From Streptosporangiales bacterium (lineage in GTDB: Bacteria; Actinomycetota; Actinomycetes; Streptosporangiales; WHST01), in assembly GCA_009379825.1 (NCBI GenBank), contig WHTA01000024.1:1-64000 (forward strand): a stretch of DNA of 64,000 nt, in the 5' to 3' direction. Made by a program: the position numbers and the translations under genes. Positions 51,465 to 59,624 of this stretch are shown piece after piece; the first letter of the stretch is position 1, and each line of letters starts with the position of its first letter. The notes below the pieces were generated by a model. That model was not told where the DNA came from. It was given only the letters and a program-made list of their open reading frames with translations, and did no database searches.

Positions 51465-51473
51465 GTCGGCGGC

Positions 51474-51968
51474 CTACCCGAACAACAGACCGGTCGGTGG
51501 CCGAACGGCGAGCACTTCGAGGAAGAACGCCGAGATCGCGACACCCAGCACCACGCCGCCGATCGCCGCCTTGAGCCAGGACATCTTGCCCAGCAGGCGG
51601 AGCATGCCGACGAAGAACGCCGAGCTGACGATGTACTGCCCCAACACCGGCAGCAGCACGACGTACAACACCATGCTGCCGAGCACGATCAGCACCTTGC
51701 GCCGCGCCGAACCCGTCGGCAGCATCAGCGACCCGCTGACGCTCCTGGTGAGCAGCGCCTCCAGGCACGTAAGCAGGGACACCGCGAGCAGACCGATGCC
51801 CACCACCCGGGGATAGAACCCAGGACCTGGTTGGCCCATGGTGCCGAACGACAGCCGGAACGCCTCGATCGTGTACGCGACCGCGCTGACGAACGTGACG
51901 GCGCCGACCACGAACCGGCCGCGGCGCTTGCCGTCCAGCCGCCGGTCGCTACTCGTCGAGGTGCTCAT
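51474..51968 (-). CDS. Tripartite tricarboxylate transporter small permease TctB
   Basis: A 164-residue membrane protein with four hydrophobic segments: VVGAVTFVSAVAYTIEAF near residue 20, VVGIGLLAVSLLTCLEALL near 55, VLIVLGSMVLYVVLLPVLG near 91 and a final WLKAAIGGVVLGVAISAFF. The TGMTxGPGFYPR-like GTMGQPGPGFYPRVVG motif is typical of TctB. It overlaps TctC by 20 bases and works with TctA. Confidence 0.88.
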   Translation of the reverse strand: MSTSTSSDRRLDGKRRGRFVVGAVTFVSAVAYTIEAFRLSFGTMGQPGPGFYPRVVGIGLLAVSLLTCLEALLTRSVSGSLMLPTGSARRKVLIVLGSMVLYVVLLPVLGQYIVSSAFFVGMLRLLGKMSWLKAAIGGVVLGVAISAFFLEVLAVRPPTGLLFG

Positions 51969-52926
51969 TGAGCTCCTCGAAGCTCTTGCGGTAGTCGGCC
52001 AGCTCCTTGTCGACCGCCTTCTCCGTCTGCACGTCGAGCAGGTAGCCGTTGTCCTCGATGAACTGCTCGAACTTGGGGTCCTTGACGAGCTCGCGTGACG
52101 TGGAAACCAGTGTCTTCCGCACGTTCGCCGGCATGCCCTTCGGCGCGATCACGTAGTAGGCCGCGGGGAACTGGACGTCGTAGCCGGCCTGCACGATGGA
52201 GTCGGCTTCGGGGAACATCTTGTAGGTCTTGGGCCAGAACGTCCCGATGACGCGCAGCTTCCCTGCGTCGACCTGAGACTTCAATGAGGGCCCGTAGCCG
52301 GAGACGGCGTCCACCCTGCCACCGAGCAGCGCGGTGAGCGCCTCGCCGCCACCGCCGGTGAACGGCACGGGGGTGAAGTCGACGTCCGCCTTCCGGTTGA
52401 GCTCGCGGATCGTCAGGTCGGGCGCGGTCTTCTCGCCGGACGTGCCGACGCGGACCTTGCCCGGGTTCTTCTTCGCATGGTCGAGGAGGTCGTCGAACGA
52501 CTTCCACGGCGAGTCCGCCTGCACAGCGATGACGTTGGGCAGGTCGACGAGCTTCACGATCGGCTGGTAGTCGTCCGGGCTGTCGTAGGGCAGGTTGTCG
52601 TTGATCGTCGGCTGGTACGAGAGGGCCGAGTTCGACGACAGCCCGATGGTGTAGCCGTCCGCCTTCGCCTTCACGACCTCGCCAGTGCCGATCGTCGCCG
52701 AACCGCCGTCCTTGTTCTGCACTACGACTTTGGTGTCCAGCTCACGCCCCAACAGCTCGGAATACTGCCGCGACAGCGGATCCGTCGAGCCGCCTGTCGC
52801 GTACGGAACGATGAACGTGATGTCGCGGTCCGGGTAGGAAGCTTCTTCTCCGCTGCCACAACCGGCTGCGAATAGCGCAGCCACAGTAGCGAGAGCAAGG
52901 CCCCCGCGGGTCAAGGCGTTCTTCAT
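51949..52926 (-). CDS. Tripartite tricarboxylate transporter substrate-binding lipoprotein TctC
   Basis: A 325-residue extracytoplasmic binding protein. The signal MKNALTRGGLALATVAALFAAGC ends in a lipobox with Cys-23. The Bug-type fold starts YPDRDITFIVPYATGGSTDPLSRQ and later has ADGYTIGLSSNSALSYQP and VRVGTSGEKTAPDLTIREL. The binding pocket of the family generally holds a carboxylate through two water molecules. ATG 52926 is 8 bases after GGAGG. It is the first gene of the 11-gene operon and is preceded by a strong inverted repeat. Confidence 0.92.
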   Translation of the reverse strand: MKNALTRGGLALATVAALFAAGCGSGEEASYPDRDITFIVPYATGGSTDPLSRQYSELLGRELDTKVVVQNKDGGSATIGTGEVVKAKADGYTIGLSSNSALSYQPTINDNLPYDSPDDYQPIVKLVDLPNVIAVQADSPWKSFDDLLDHAKKNPGKVRVGTSGEKTAPDLTIRELNRKADVDFTPVPFTGGGGEALTALLGGRVDAVSGYGPSLKSQVDAGKLRVIGTFWPKTYKMFPEADSIVQAGYDVQFPAAYYVIAPKGMPANVRKTLVSTSRELVKDPKFEQFIEDNGYLLDVQTEKAVDKELADYRKSFEELNEHLDE

Positions 52927-52961
52927 TGCACTGCCTCCGTCTGATTCCGTCCCCCAAACGT

Positions 52962-52980
52962 TTGTACGGGATGCGTACAA
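52962..52980. promoter_or_regulatory. Inverted repeat upstream of the TTT-led operon
   Basis: TTGTACG-GGATG-CGTACAA: perfect 7-base arms with a 5-base spacer, 36 bases upstream of the TctC start. The IclR gene at 53.1-53.9 kb reads toward the operon, so this is the probable binding site for that regulator, although it may also serve a promoter element. The remaining gap up to 53135 shows nothing else clear. Confidence 0.5.
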
Positions 52981-53135
52981 CTGACCGTAGAGCGTGCAGT
53001 AAAGTTAGCCCCGTGTTACGTACGTGTCAACGCCAGGGCAGGCACTGCCGCGGGCAGGTGCTGCCTGCGACACGTTCGGTCGCTGGTGACTTGCTACGGC
53101 CGCGACGGCCGGGTGTGCCGGTCGCGCAAGGCGTC

Positions 53136-53939
53136 TCAGTACTCGCTCACCGGCCGGTTGGCGTCGAAGACGAGCCGTGCGCCGAAGAGGATGCTCACCT
53201 GGCTCGCGCACTCCTGCAGAGCGGGCAGCACCTCTTGCTCTGCCCGCTTCCTGCTGAGCCGGTTGCCGTGCACCGAGATGTTCAACGACGCAACGACCCG
53301 CTCACCCGTGCCGAAGACGGGTACCGCTACGGAGGTCAGCCCTTCCTCGAGCTCGTTCTCGACGATCGACCAACCCTGCTTGCGTACCTTCGCGAGCTCA
53401 CGGCGCAGCGCCACTTCCTCGGTGACCGTATGGCGGGTGACCGGCTTCAGCTCCGCGTTGGCGAAGTAGTCGTCGAGCTCGGCCGGTTCCAGGTAGGCGA
53501 GGATCGCGCGACCGAGCGAGGTGGCGAACGCAGGTATCCGGCCGCCGATGTAGACGGCGACGGTGACCATCCGCTTGGTGGTGCGCGCGACACACACGAC
53601 GTCGGTGCCGTCGAAGACGCCGGCGAGGCAGTTCTCGCCGAGGTTGCCGCTCATCTCGTCCATGATCGGGAACGCGGCGTCCCACAGGTGTACCGACGAC
53701 AGGTACGCGTAGCCAAGCTCGAGCACCCGTGGGCTCAGCGAGTAGGCGCGACCGTCGTAGCGCGCATAACCCATGTCTTCCAGCGTGATCAGGACCCGCC
53801 GCACGGTGGGCCTGGTCAAGCCGGTGCGTTCGGCTACCTGGCTGACGGTCATGTTCGCATGCTTGGGCGTGAACGCCTTGATGACGGCAAGTCCTCGCTG
53901 CAGGGACTGCACCACATCCGCGCGTCGCTCCTCGGGCAT
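53136..53939 (-). CDS. IclR-family transcriptional regulator (PcaR/PobR-like)
   Basis: A 267-residue regulator. The helix-turn-helix is MTVSQVAERTGLTRPTVRRVLITL near residue 30, after SLQRGLAVIKAF. The effector domain has NLGENCLAGVFDGTDVVCVAR near residue 98, a GRAILAYLEPAELDDYF stretch, and the C-terminal GLTSVAVPVFG. IclR proteins of this type respond to aromatic or small acids. It lies upstream of, and on the same strand as, the TTT operon with 209 bases between, and is divergent from the LLM gene at 54 kb. Confidence 0.89.
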   Translation of the reverse strand: MPEERRADVVQSLQRGLAVIKAFTPKHANMTVSQVAERTGLTRPTVRRVLITLEDMGYARYDGRAYSLSPRVLELGYAYLSSVHLWDAAFPIMDEMSGNLGENCLAGVFDGTDVVCVARTTKRMVTVAVYIGGRIPAFATSLGRAILAYLEPAELDDYFANAELKPVTRHTVTEEVALRRELAKVRKQGWSIVENELEEGLTSVAVPVFGTGERVVASLNISVHGNRLSRKRAEQEVLPALQECASQVSILFGARLVFDANRPVSEY

Positions 53940-54015
53940 CCACGCAGTCTATGCAAAGACGTCCCCGGAGCTGACAACCAACACCGGGAGCTCACCCAAC
54001 CGATCAGGAAAGGCG

Positions 54016-55068
54016 ATGCCGATGCAGGTGGAATCCAGTCTGCGTTCGATCCCGCTCGACGAGGTCGAGACGACCTCCGCCGAGCTGGAACGTGCCGGCG
54101 TGGACAGAATCTGTGACTCCGAGATCCGTCGCGACCCGTTGCTCTCCATGACGCTCGCGGCCGCGAAGACGAGCCGGCCGACGCTCGCGACGGCGGTCAC
54201 CATCGCGTTCGCCAGGAGTCCGATGGTGGTCGCGTACTCGGCGCGGAACCTGGACGACTACTCGCGCGGGCGCTTCCGGCTCGGTATCGGCACGCAGGTG
54301 CGGCGGCACGTCGAGGAGCGCTTCGCCAGCGACTGGGCGGCTCCTGGCCCGAAGCTGCGCGACTACCTCCTTGCCCTGCAGGCGATCTGGCGCACCTGGC
54401 AGGACGGCGAGCCACTGAGCTACGAGGGCCGGCACTACTCGCTGAGCCTCATGACGCCCGAGTTCGACCTCGGCCCGTCCGAGCACGGCAAGGTCAGGCT
54501 CGACATCTCGGCGGTCAACCCGTACAACCTGGAACTCGCCGCCGAGCTGTGCGACGGCGTGCGGCTGCACTCGTTCGTCACCGCCGAGTACATCCGCGAC
54601 ATGGTCTGGCCGCGGCTGACGGCGGGTGCCGCCAAGGCGGGCCGGGACCTCGGCGACTTCACGGTGCTCGGCGGCGGCTTCATCGCCACCGGCGCGACCG
54701 AGGAGGACGTCGTGCAGGCACGAGAGTGGGCGCGGTCGCGCGTCGCGTTCTACGGCTCCACGCGCGCGTACCGCCCCGTCCTCGAGCACCACGGCTGGGG
54801 CGAGTTGCAGAGCGAGCTGCGCGCGCTGGTGAAGCAACAGCAGTGGGACCAGCTGGCGAGCCGGGTGCCTGACGAGGTGCTCGACGCGTTCTGTACGGCG
54901 GCACCGCACCACCAGCTCGCCGCCAAGGTCGCGGAGCGGCTCGGCGGCCTCGTCGACGTCATCCAGATCCCGAGCGTGCGGGTGCACGACGACGGCTGGG
55001 AGTCGTTCGCGTCCGCGGTCGGCGACCTCGCCGCCGTGCCGTCCGCCGCGCCCGGCCCGGCGCGCTAG
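54016..55068 (+). CDS. LLM-class F420-type oxidoreductase
   Basis: About 350 residues. Residues about 10-120 form the first half of the luciferase-like barrel (RICDSEIRRDPLLSMTLAAA, then FARSPMVVAYSARNLDDYSRGRF), followed by GIGTQVRRHVEERF and LEHHGWGELQSELRALV in the C-terminal half. This pattern is that of the F420-dependent LLM subfamily found in Actinobacteria. ATG 54016 lies 6 bases after AGGA; ATG 54022 is an alternative. It is a single gene, divergent from IclR, and its substrate is unknown. Confidence 0.84.
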   Translation: MPMQVESSLRSIPLDEVETTSAELERAGVDRICDSEIRRDPLLSMTLAAAKTSRPTLATAVTIAFARSPMVVAYSARNLDDYSRGRFRLGIGTQVRRHVEERFASDWAAPGPKLRDYLLALQAIWRTWQDGEPLSYEGRHYSLSLMTPEFDLGPSEHGKVRLDISAVNPYNLELAAELCDGVRLHSFVTAEYIRDMVWPRLTAGAAKAGRDLGDFTVLGGGFIATGATEEDVVQAREWARSRVAFYGSTRAYRPVLEHHGWGELQSELRALVKQQQWDQLASRVPDEVLDAFCTAAPHHQLAAKVAERLGGLVDVIQIPSVRVHDDGWESFASAVGDLAAVPSAAPGPAR

Positions 55069-55075
55069 CAACCAC

Positions 55076-55103
55076 ACCGGCCAGCGAGCTATCCTCGGCC
55101 GGT
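55076..55103 (+). terminator. Candidate hairpin after the LLM gene
   Basis: ACCGGCC (55076-55082) and GGCCGGT (55097-55103) are perfect complementary arms with a 14-base loop between the LLM stop and the next gene. There is no T-tract, so the function could be termination or an mRNA structure. Confidence 0.3.
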
Positions 55104-55131
55104 CGTACAGGGCGTGCGTGAGGAGTAGCGG

Positions 55132-56130
55132 ATGCCGACACGGACCGACGCGCTGCGGATCGGTGTCCTCGGTGCGGCGCGGATCACACCCGCCGCGCTC
55201 CTCCGCCCTGCCCACGACAACCACGACGTCACCGTCGCCGCGATCGCCGCACGCGACCGCGACCGGGCCCACCGGTACGCGCACAGGCACGACATCCCGA
55301 CGGTGCACGACGACTACCAGGCGCTCCTGGACGACCCGCGGATCGACGCGATCTACAACCCACTGCCCAACGGGCTGCACGGGCGGTGGACGCTCGCCGC
55401 GCTCGATGCGGGAAAGCACGTGCTCTGCGAGAAACCGTTCACTGCCAACGCGGACGAGGCACGTACGGTCGCGGCGGCCGCGGAGAATTCGGGCCTGGTG
55501 GTGATGGAGGCGTTCCACTACCGGTACCACCCGTTCGCCCGGCGGGCGCAGGAGGTGGTCGACTCGGGCGAGCTCGGGGCGCTGCGCCGGGTCTCGGCCA
55601 GCTTGTGCTTCCCGTTGCCGCGGTTCGGCGACATCCGCTACGACTACAGTCTCGCCGGCGGCGCGATGATGGACGTCGGTTGCTACGTCCTGCACCTGCT
55701 CCGGCTGCTCGGCGGTGGCGAGCCCACCGTCGTCTCTGCGACGCCGAAGCTGCGCACGCCTGAGGTCGACCGCGCCATGCGGTTCGAGCTGAGCTTCCCC
55801 GCCGGGCACTCGGGCACGGGGCTGTGCTCGATGTGGTCCAAGGACCTGTTCCGCGCCTCCGCGCGCGCCGTCGGCGACGAGGGCGAGCTACGGATCTTCA
55901 ACCCGTTCGGTCCGCAGATGTGGCACCGCTTCGTCGTCCGCACCAGGACGGGACGCCGGGTCGAGCAGTTCCCCGGCCGGCCCACGTACGCCTACCAGCT
56001 GGACGCGTTCGTCCACGCGATCGCCACGGGCACACCTGTCCTCACCCCGCCGGCGGACGCGATCACCAACATGACGGCGCTCGACGCCGTGTACGAGGCA
56101 GCAGGGATGCCGCTGCGGCAGCCGGGCTGA
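55132..56130 (+). CDS. Gfo/Idh/MocA-family oxidoreductase
   Basis: A 332-residue NAD(P)-dependent dehydrogenase. The Rossmann start is RIGVLGAARITPAALLRPA, with AAIAARDRDRAHRYAHRH, then the EKP motif (HVLCEKPFTANADEA) near residue 97 and FHYRYHPFARRAQEVV. The C-terminal half has YDYSLAGGAMMDVGCYVLHLL with the family catalytic histidine/aspartate positions. The substrate is probably a sugar or inositol derivative or a biliverdin-like dihydrodiol type. The gene is monocistronic, with GAGGAG before ATG 55132. Confidence 0.88.
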   Translation: MPTRTDALRIGVLGAARITPAALLRPAHDNHDVTVAAIAARDRDRAHRYAHRHDIPTVHDDYQALLDDPRIDAIYNPLPNGLHGRWTLAALDAGKHVLCEKPFTANADEARTVAAAAENSGLVVMEAFHYRYHPFARRAQEVVDSGELGALRRVSASLCFPLPRFGDIRYDYSLAGGAMMDVGCYVLHLLRLLGGGEPTVVSATPKLRTPEVDRAMRFELSFPAGHSGTGLCSMWSKDLFRASARAVGDEGELRIFNPFGPQMWHRFVVRTRTGRRVEQFPGRPTYAYQLDAFVHAIATGTPVLTPPADAITNMTALDAVYEAAGMPLRQPG

Positions 56131-56135
56131 GGTAC

Positions 56136-56570
56136 CTACGCCCGCGCGAGCAGGTCGGCCTCGACCTCCGCCACCGCGCGCGCCGGGTCGACCACCTTGG
56201 TGAGCACCTTGCCGTCCACCACCACGGCGCATGCCGCGGTCGCGGCGTTCAGCTGGCGCAGGGTCGCCGTGACCGACATGCCACGGCGCCTCGCGTCGCG
56301 CCAGATGGCGGGCAACAGCGCGACGGTGTTCCGCGGGTCGACGACGGTCACCTCGAGCTCGTCCTCGTCGAACCTGTCGCGTAGCGCGCGGTACACCTCA
56401 CCGACCCGCTCCATGTCACCGCGGACGCACGCGTACGGATCCTCGCCGTCACCGTCGATCACGCTCGTGACCTCGCTGCCGAGCCGCCCGCAGCAGCCGG
56501 AGCCGGACAGCTGTTCGTCCCACTCCCGCACCAGGAGCACCCTGTGCTGTCGTCGCGACATGTCCCTCAC
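56136..56570 (-). CDS. Unknown small protein with a cysteine pair
   Basis: A 144-residue protein of no family I recognise. It has an N-terminal LLVREWDEQLSGSGCCGRLG with adjacent cysteines near residue 23-27, an acidic middle, then LEVTVVDPRNTVALLPAIWR and a final hydrophobic strand AACAVVVDGKVLTKVVDPA. The alternation of strands and helices and the Cys-Cys pair could fit a thioredoxin-like fold. GTG 56570 follows GGAGG by 10 bases; ATG 56561 is the alternative. It is divergent from the ArsR gene. Confidence 0.62.
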   Translation of the reverse strand: MRDMSRRQHRVLLVREWDEQLSGSGCCGRLGSEVTSVIDGDGEDPYACVRGDMERVGEVYRALRDRFDEDELEVTVVDPRNTVALLPAIWRDARRRGMSVTATLRQLNAATAACAVVVDGKVLTKVVDPARAVAEVEADLLARA

Positions 56571-56615
56571 CGCACTCTCGCCTCCTCCAGGATACGCCGG
56601 GCGAGTTGCTTGCGC

Positions 56616-56642
56616 TTGACCTATATAAGCCGAGCCTAATAT
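56616..56642 (+). promoter_or_regulatory. Promoter for a probably leaderless ArsR-type mRNA
   Basis: TTGACC (56616-56621) and TAATAT (56637-56642) lie 15 bases apart, slightly tight but close to consensus. The ATG at 56652 is only 10 bases from the -10 box, and no ribosome site lies between, so the mRNA would start at or near the codon. An AT-rich TATATAAGCC segment inside the spacer could bind the regulator. Confidence 0.45.
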
Positions 56643-56651
56643 TGTGTCGCC

Positions 56652-57011
56652 ATGCACGCGCTCGACGTCCTCGGTGACCCGGTGCGGCGCCGCATCCTCG
56701 AGCTGCTCGCCGAGGGTGAGCAGTCCTCCGGCGCGGTGACGACCGTCATCCGGGCGGAGTTCGGGATCTCGCAGCCGGCCGTGTCGCAGCACCTCAGGGT
56801 CCTCAGGGACAACGGGTTCGCCACGGTGCGGGCCGAGGGGACCCGAAGGCTCTACGCGGTGGACGCCGAACCACTGCAGGAGGTGGACGTGTGGCTGGAG
56901 CGCTTCCGCAGGTTCTGGGACCAGCGCCTGGACGCCCTGGGCACCGAGCTGGCCCGGGGGAAACGCGAGCGCCGCAAGACAACCGAGACCGACGAGGGGG
57001 ACCAGACGTGA
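56652..57011 (+). CDS. ArsR-family winged-helix regulator
   Basis: A 119-residue regulator: LGDPVRRRILELLAEGEQSS, then the recognition region FGISQPAVSQHLRVLRDNGF and the wing VRAEGTRRLYAVDAEPL. It lacks a metal-binding CxC, so it is of the non-metal type that often precedes an AHSA1-like protein. That arrangement exists here: the next gene follows 6 bases later. The charged tail (RKTTETDEGDQT) is not part of the domain. Confidence 0.88.
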   Translation: MHALDVLGDPVRRRILELLAEGEQSSGAVTTVIRAEFGISQPAVSQHLRVLRDNGFATVRAEGTRRLYAVDAEPLQEVDVWLERFRRFWDQRLDALGTELARGKRERRKTTETDEGDQT

Positions 57012-57017
57012 CCTACA

Positions 57018-57641
57018 ATGCTCGACCAACTCAACCGGGCGCACCGCGAGCTCGGCAGCCGCGACGCCGGCGAGGACGCCGGGCGCGCGGTGCTCATGAA
57101 GCGCACCTACGACGCCGTCATCGACGACGTGTGGGACGCCTGCACCAACCCGGACCGCATCGCCCGCTGGCTCGCCCCGGTCAGCGGCGACCTGCAGCTC
57201 GGCGGCACGTACCAGCTGGAGGGCAACGCCGGCGGGGAGATCAAGCGCTGCGAACCGCCGAAGCTGTTGCGGGTGAGCTGGATCTTCGGCGACAACCCGG
57301 CCTCGGCGGTGGAGGTGCGGCTGGCCGAGGTGAGCAGCGAGGAGACCGCCTTCGAGCTGGAGCACATGGTCGTCGACGCCGACCCGGACTTCTGGCAGCA
57401 GTTCGGCCCGGGGGCCGTCGGCGTCGGCTGGGATCTCGCCCTGCTCGGCCTGGCCGCGCACCTGCAGGGCGAGGACTACACCCAGGATCCTGCCGAGCTG
57501 CTGCAGACGCCCGAGGCGAAGGAGTTCATGACGGCCAGCAGCCAGGCCTGGGGAGCCGCGCACGAGGCGTCCGGGGTCAGCGCGGAGGAGGCCAAGGGCG
57601 CGACCGACCGCACCATCGCCGCGTACACCGCGGACGCATGA
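57018..57641 (+). CDS. SRPBCC/AHSA1-type protein
   Basis: A 207-residue helix-grip-type protein: VIDDVWDACTNPDRIARWLAPVSGD is the standard opening, followed by LGGTYQLEGNAGGEIKRCEPPK, then RVSWIFGDNPASAVEVRL and the last helix region DFWQQFGPGAVGVGWD. It is the usual partner of the preceding ArsR gene. Members may bind hydrophobic ligands or act with Hsp90-like chaperones; here the role is not known. The ribosome site before ATG 57018 is weak, which fits translational coupling. Confidence 0.84.
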   Translation: MLDQLNRAHRELGSRDAGEDAGRAVLMKRTYDAVIDDVWDACTNPDRIARWLAPVSGDLQLGGTYQLEGNAGGEIKRCEPPKLLRVSWIFGDNPASAVEVRLAEVSSEETAFELEHMVVDADPDFWQQFGPGAVGVGWDLALLGLAAHLQGEDYTQDPAELLQTPEAKEFMTASSQAWGAAHEASGVSAEEAKGATDRTIAAYTADA

Positions 57642-57789
57642 CCCTGTGGGTAGCGGCCGGTTGCGGGAATACGGCAGCCCGGTAGCCAGGCGGTGAACAC
57701 TCGCTCCCGCGCATGACCCTGGCTTTACGGTGCGGCATGCTGACCGTGCGACTCTTCGTCGACCCGAACCCGTACCCCCGAGGGACGAG

Positions 57790-58899
57790 ATGGCTGAGCG
57801 CGTCTTCCTGCACGTCGGTGCGCCGAAGACGGGAACCACGTACTTGCAACAGATGCTGTGGGGAAACCGCAGTGCGTTGAAGAACGAAGGCATCCTGTTG
57901 CCGGCCACCCGCAAGGCCCACTACCAAGCGATGGGCGACCTGCGCCGCGGCGTCTGGCACGACCCGGACGCCTGGTGGACGTGGGACCGGCTCGCCGCCA
58001 AGGCACGGGCGTGGAGCGGCACCGTCGTCATCAGCGAGGAGATGCTCGGCGCCGCCACGCCCAGCCAGGCGAAGCAGGCGATCGAGAGCCTGCAGTCCGC
58101 CGAGGTGCACGTCGTGGTCGCCGGCCGCGACCTCGGCCGGACGATCCCGTCGAGCTGGCAGCAGGGCGTGCGGGCCCGTAACCTCGGCCGGTACCGCGAC
58201 TACGTCAACGCACTGCAGACCGGCAAGTACCCGGAGTTCTGGGCGCACCAGACCCCGCTGCCGATCCTGCGCAGGTGGTCGGACAGCCTGCCCGCCGCGC
58301 AGCGACACCTGGTGACCGTACCGCCGGACGGCGCCGACCCGCTCCTGCTGTGGCAACGGTTCGCCGGCGTGATCGGGATCCCGGAGGGCCTGTGCGAGCA
58401 GCGGTCCAGCCACAAGAACACGTCCCTCGGGGTCGTGGAGACGGAGCTGCTGCGCCGGGTGAACAACGCGCTCGGCGACTCCTACCCGCTGCGCGCGCCG
58501 TACCTGAAGGTCGTGCACGGGCACCTGGTGAACCCGATCCTCAAGCGGCGCAAGGGCGGTGAGCGGTTCGGCGCGCCACTCGAGCTGGCCGACTGGATCC
58601 GCGACACCGCCGAGCAGATGGCCGACGACGTACGGCAGTACAAGTGTGACGTCGCCGGCGACCCTGCCGACCTGGTTCCCGCGGAGCTGCGCGAGGGCAC
58701 CGCGCCGGACGAGGTCAGCGAAGAGGTCCTGCTCCAGACCGCAGTCGAGACCATCGTCGGCATGCTCAAGCACACCGACAGGACCACTCGCCGGATGCGT
58801 CCCGCCGAGGCCGACATGAGTCGACGGGTGCGCCGGTTCACCGTGCGCGCGAAGCGTCGGCTCGGCAGCGCGGCCGACCGGCTGCGCCGCTTCGGCTGA
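57790..58899 (+). CDS. Sulfotransferase-like protein
   Basis: A 369-residue protein. The 5' phosphosulfate-binding loop GAPKTGTTYLQQML is near residue 10 and a likely 3'-phosphate segment GRDLGRTIPSSWQQGVR near residue 115. The central LWQRFAGVIGIP is reminiscent of the family. It would transfer sulfate from PAPS to an acceptor. The C-terminal 40 residues are strongly basic (RRVRRFTVRAKRRLG). ATG 57790 is preceded by GAGGG with 5-base spacing; the upstream in-frame ATG has no site. The acceptor cannot be deduced. Confidence 0.82.
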   Translation: MAERVFLHVGAPKTGTTYLQQMLWGNRSALKNEGILLPATRKAHYQAMGDLRRGVWHDPDAWWTWDRLAAKARAWSGTVVISEEMLGAATPSQAKQAIESLQSAEVHVVVAGRDLGRTIPSSWQQGVRARNLGRYRDYVNALQTGKYPEFWAHQTPLPILRRWSDSLPAAQRHLVTVPPDGADPLLLWQRFAGVIGIPEGLCEQRSSHKNTSLGVVETELLRRVNNALGDSYPLRAPYLKVVHGHLVNPILKRRKGGERFGAPLELADWIRDTAEQMADDVRQYKCDVAGDPADLVPAELREGTAPDEVSEEVLLQTAVETIVGMLKHTDRTTRRMRPAEADMSRRVRRFTVRAKRRLGSAADRLRRFG

Positions 58900-58943
58900 C
58901 GCCGGTCGGGCAGAATGCGCACCACGGCAGCTACGGAGGTGCG

Positions 58944-59624
58944 ATGCAGAGCAGGGACCCGGACGAGCATTCCAGGATGCTCGCGGCGAAAGCGGTGAGC
59001 GACGGCGACCCCACCGGTTGGTTCGAGCAGTTGTACGTGGACGCCGCCGCCGGCGTCACCGGCGTGCCCTGGGACAGGGAGTACCCCGGTGCCCTGTTGG
59101 CGAAGTGGGTGCAGGCGAACGCCCCGACGGGTGACGGCAGGCGCGCTCTCGTCGTCGGCGCCGGACTCGGCAGGGACGCCGAGTTCCTCGCCCGCCTCGG
59201 CTACGACACCGTCGCGTTCGACATCTCCGCCACTGCCGTGGCGGCCACGCGCAGCCGCTACCCCGACTCCCCCGTGCAGTACGTCACCGCGGACCTGCTC
59301 GACCCGCCGGTGCAGTGGCGGCGCGGTTTCGACCTGGTGGCGGAGAGCCTGACCATCCAGTCCCTGCCCGCAGCCGTCCGCGCCCCTGCCCTCGCGAACC
59401 TCGCGCCGCTTGTGGCACCGGGCGGCACTCTCGTCGTGGTGAGCGTCGCGGCGGGCGACGACGAGCACGAGGGCGGACCGCCGTGGCCGCTGCACCGTAG
59501 CGAGATCGACGCATTCGCGACCGACGGCGTAGAGACCGTTCGGGTGGACGACGTCACGATGCCGGACGCGCCCGGCGTGCACTGGTGGGTGGCCGAGCTC
59601 AGGCGCCCGGCAGGCGTGTCATAG
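58944..59624 (+). CDS. Class I SAM-dependent methyltransferase
   Basis: A 226-residue protein. Motif I (ALVVGAGLGRDAEFLARLG) lies near residue 66, the acidic end of strand two at VAFDISATAVAATRSRYPD, and motif II/III at FDLVAESLTIQSLP and LVAPGGTLVVVSV. It follows the thiopurine-methyltransferase-like layout with a compact start (GWFEQLYVDAAAG and DREYPGALLAKWV). GGAGG lies 6-7 bases before the ATG. The substrate is unknown. Confidence 0.85.
   Translation: MQSRDPDEHSRMLAAKAVSDGDPTGWFEQLYVDAAAGVTGVPWDREYPGALLAKWVQANAPTGDGRRALVVGAGLGRDAEFLARLGYDTVAFDISATAVAATRSRYPDSPVQYVTADLLDPPVQWRRGFDLVAESLTIQSLPAAVRAPALANLAPLVAPGGTLVVVSVAAGDDEHEGGPPWPLHRSEIDAFATDGVETVRVDDVTMPDAPGVHWWVAELRRPAGVS

Noticed and set aside
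57642-57789. Short open frames between the AHSA1-type and sulfotransferase-like genes
   Set aside because: No ribosome site or family similarity; nothing else was recognised in the gap.
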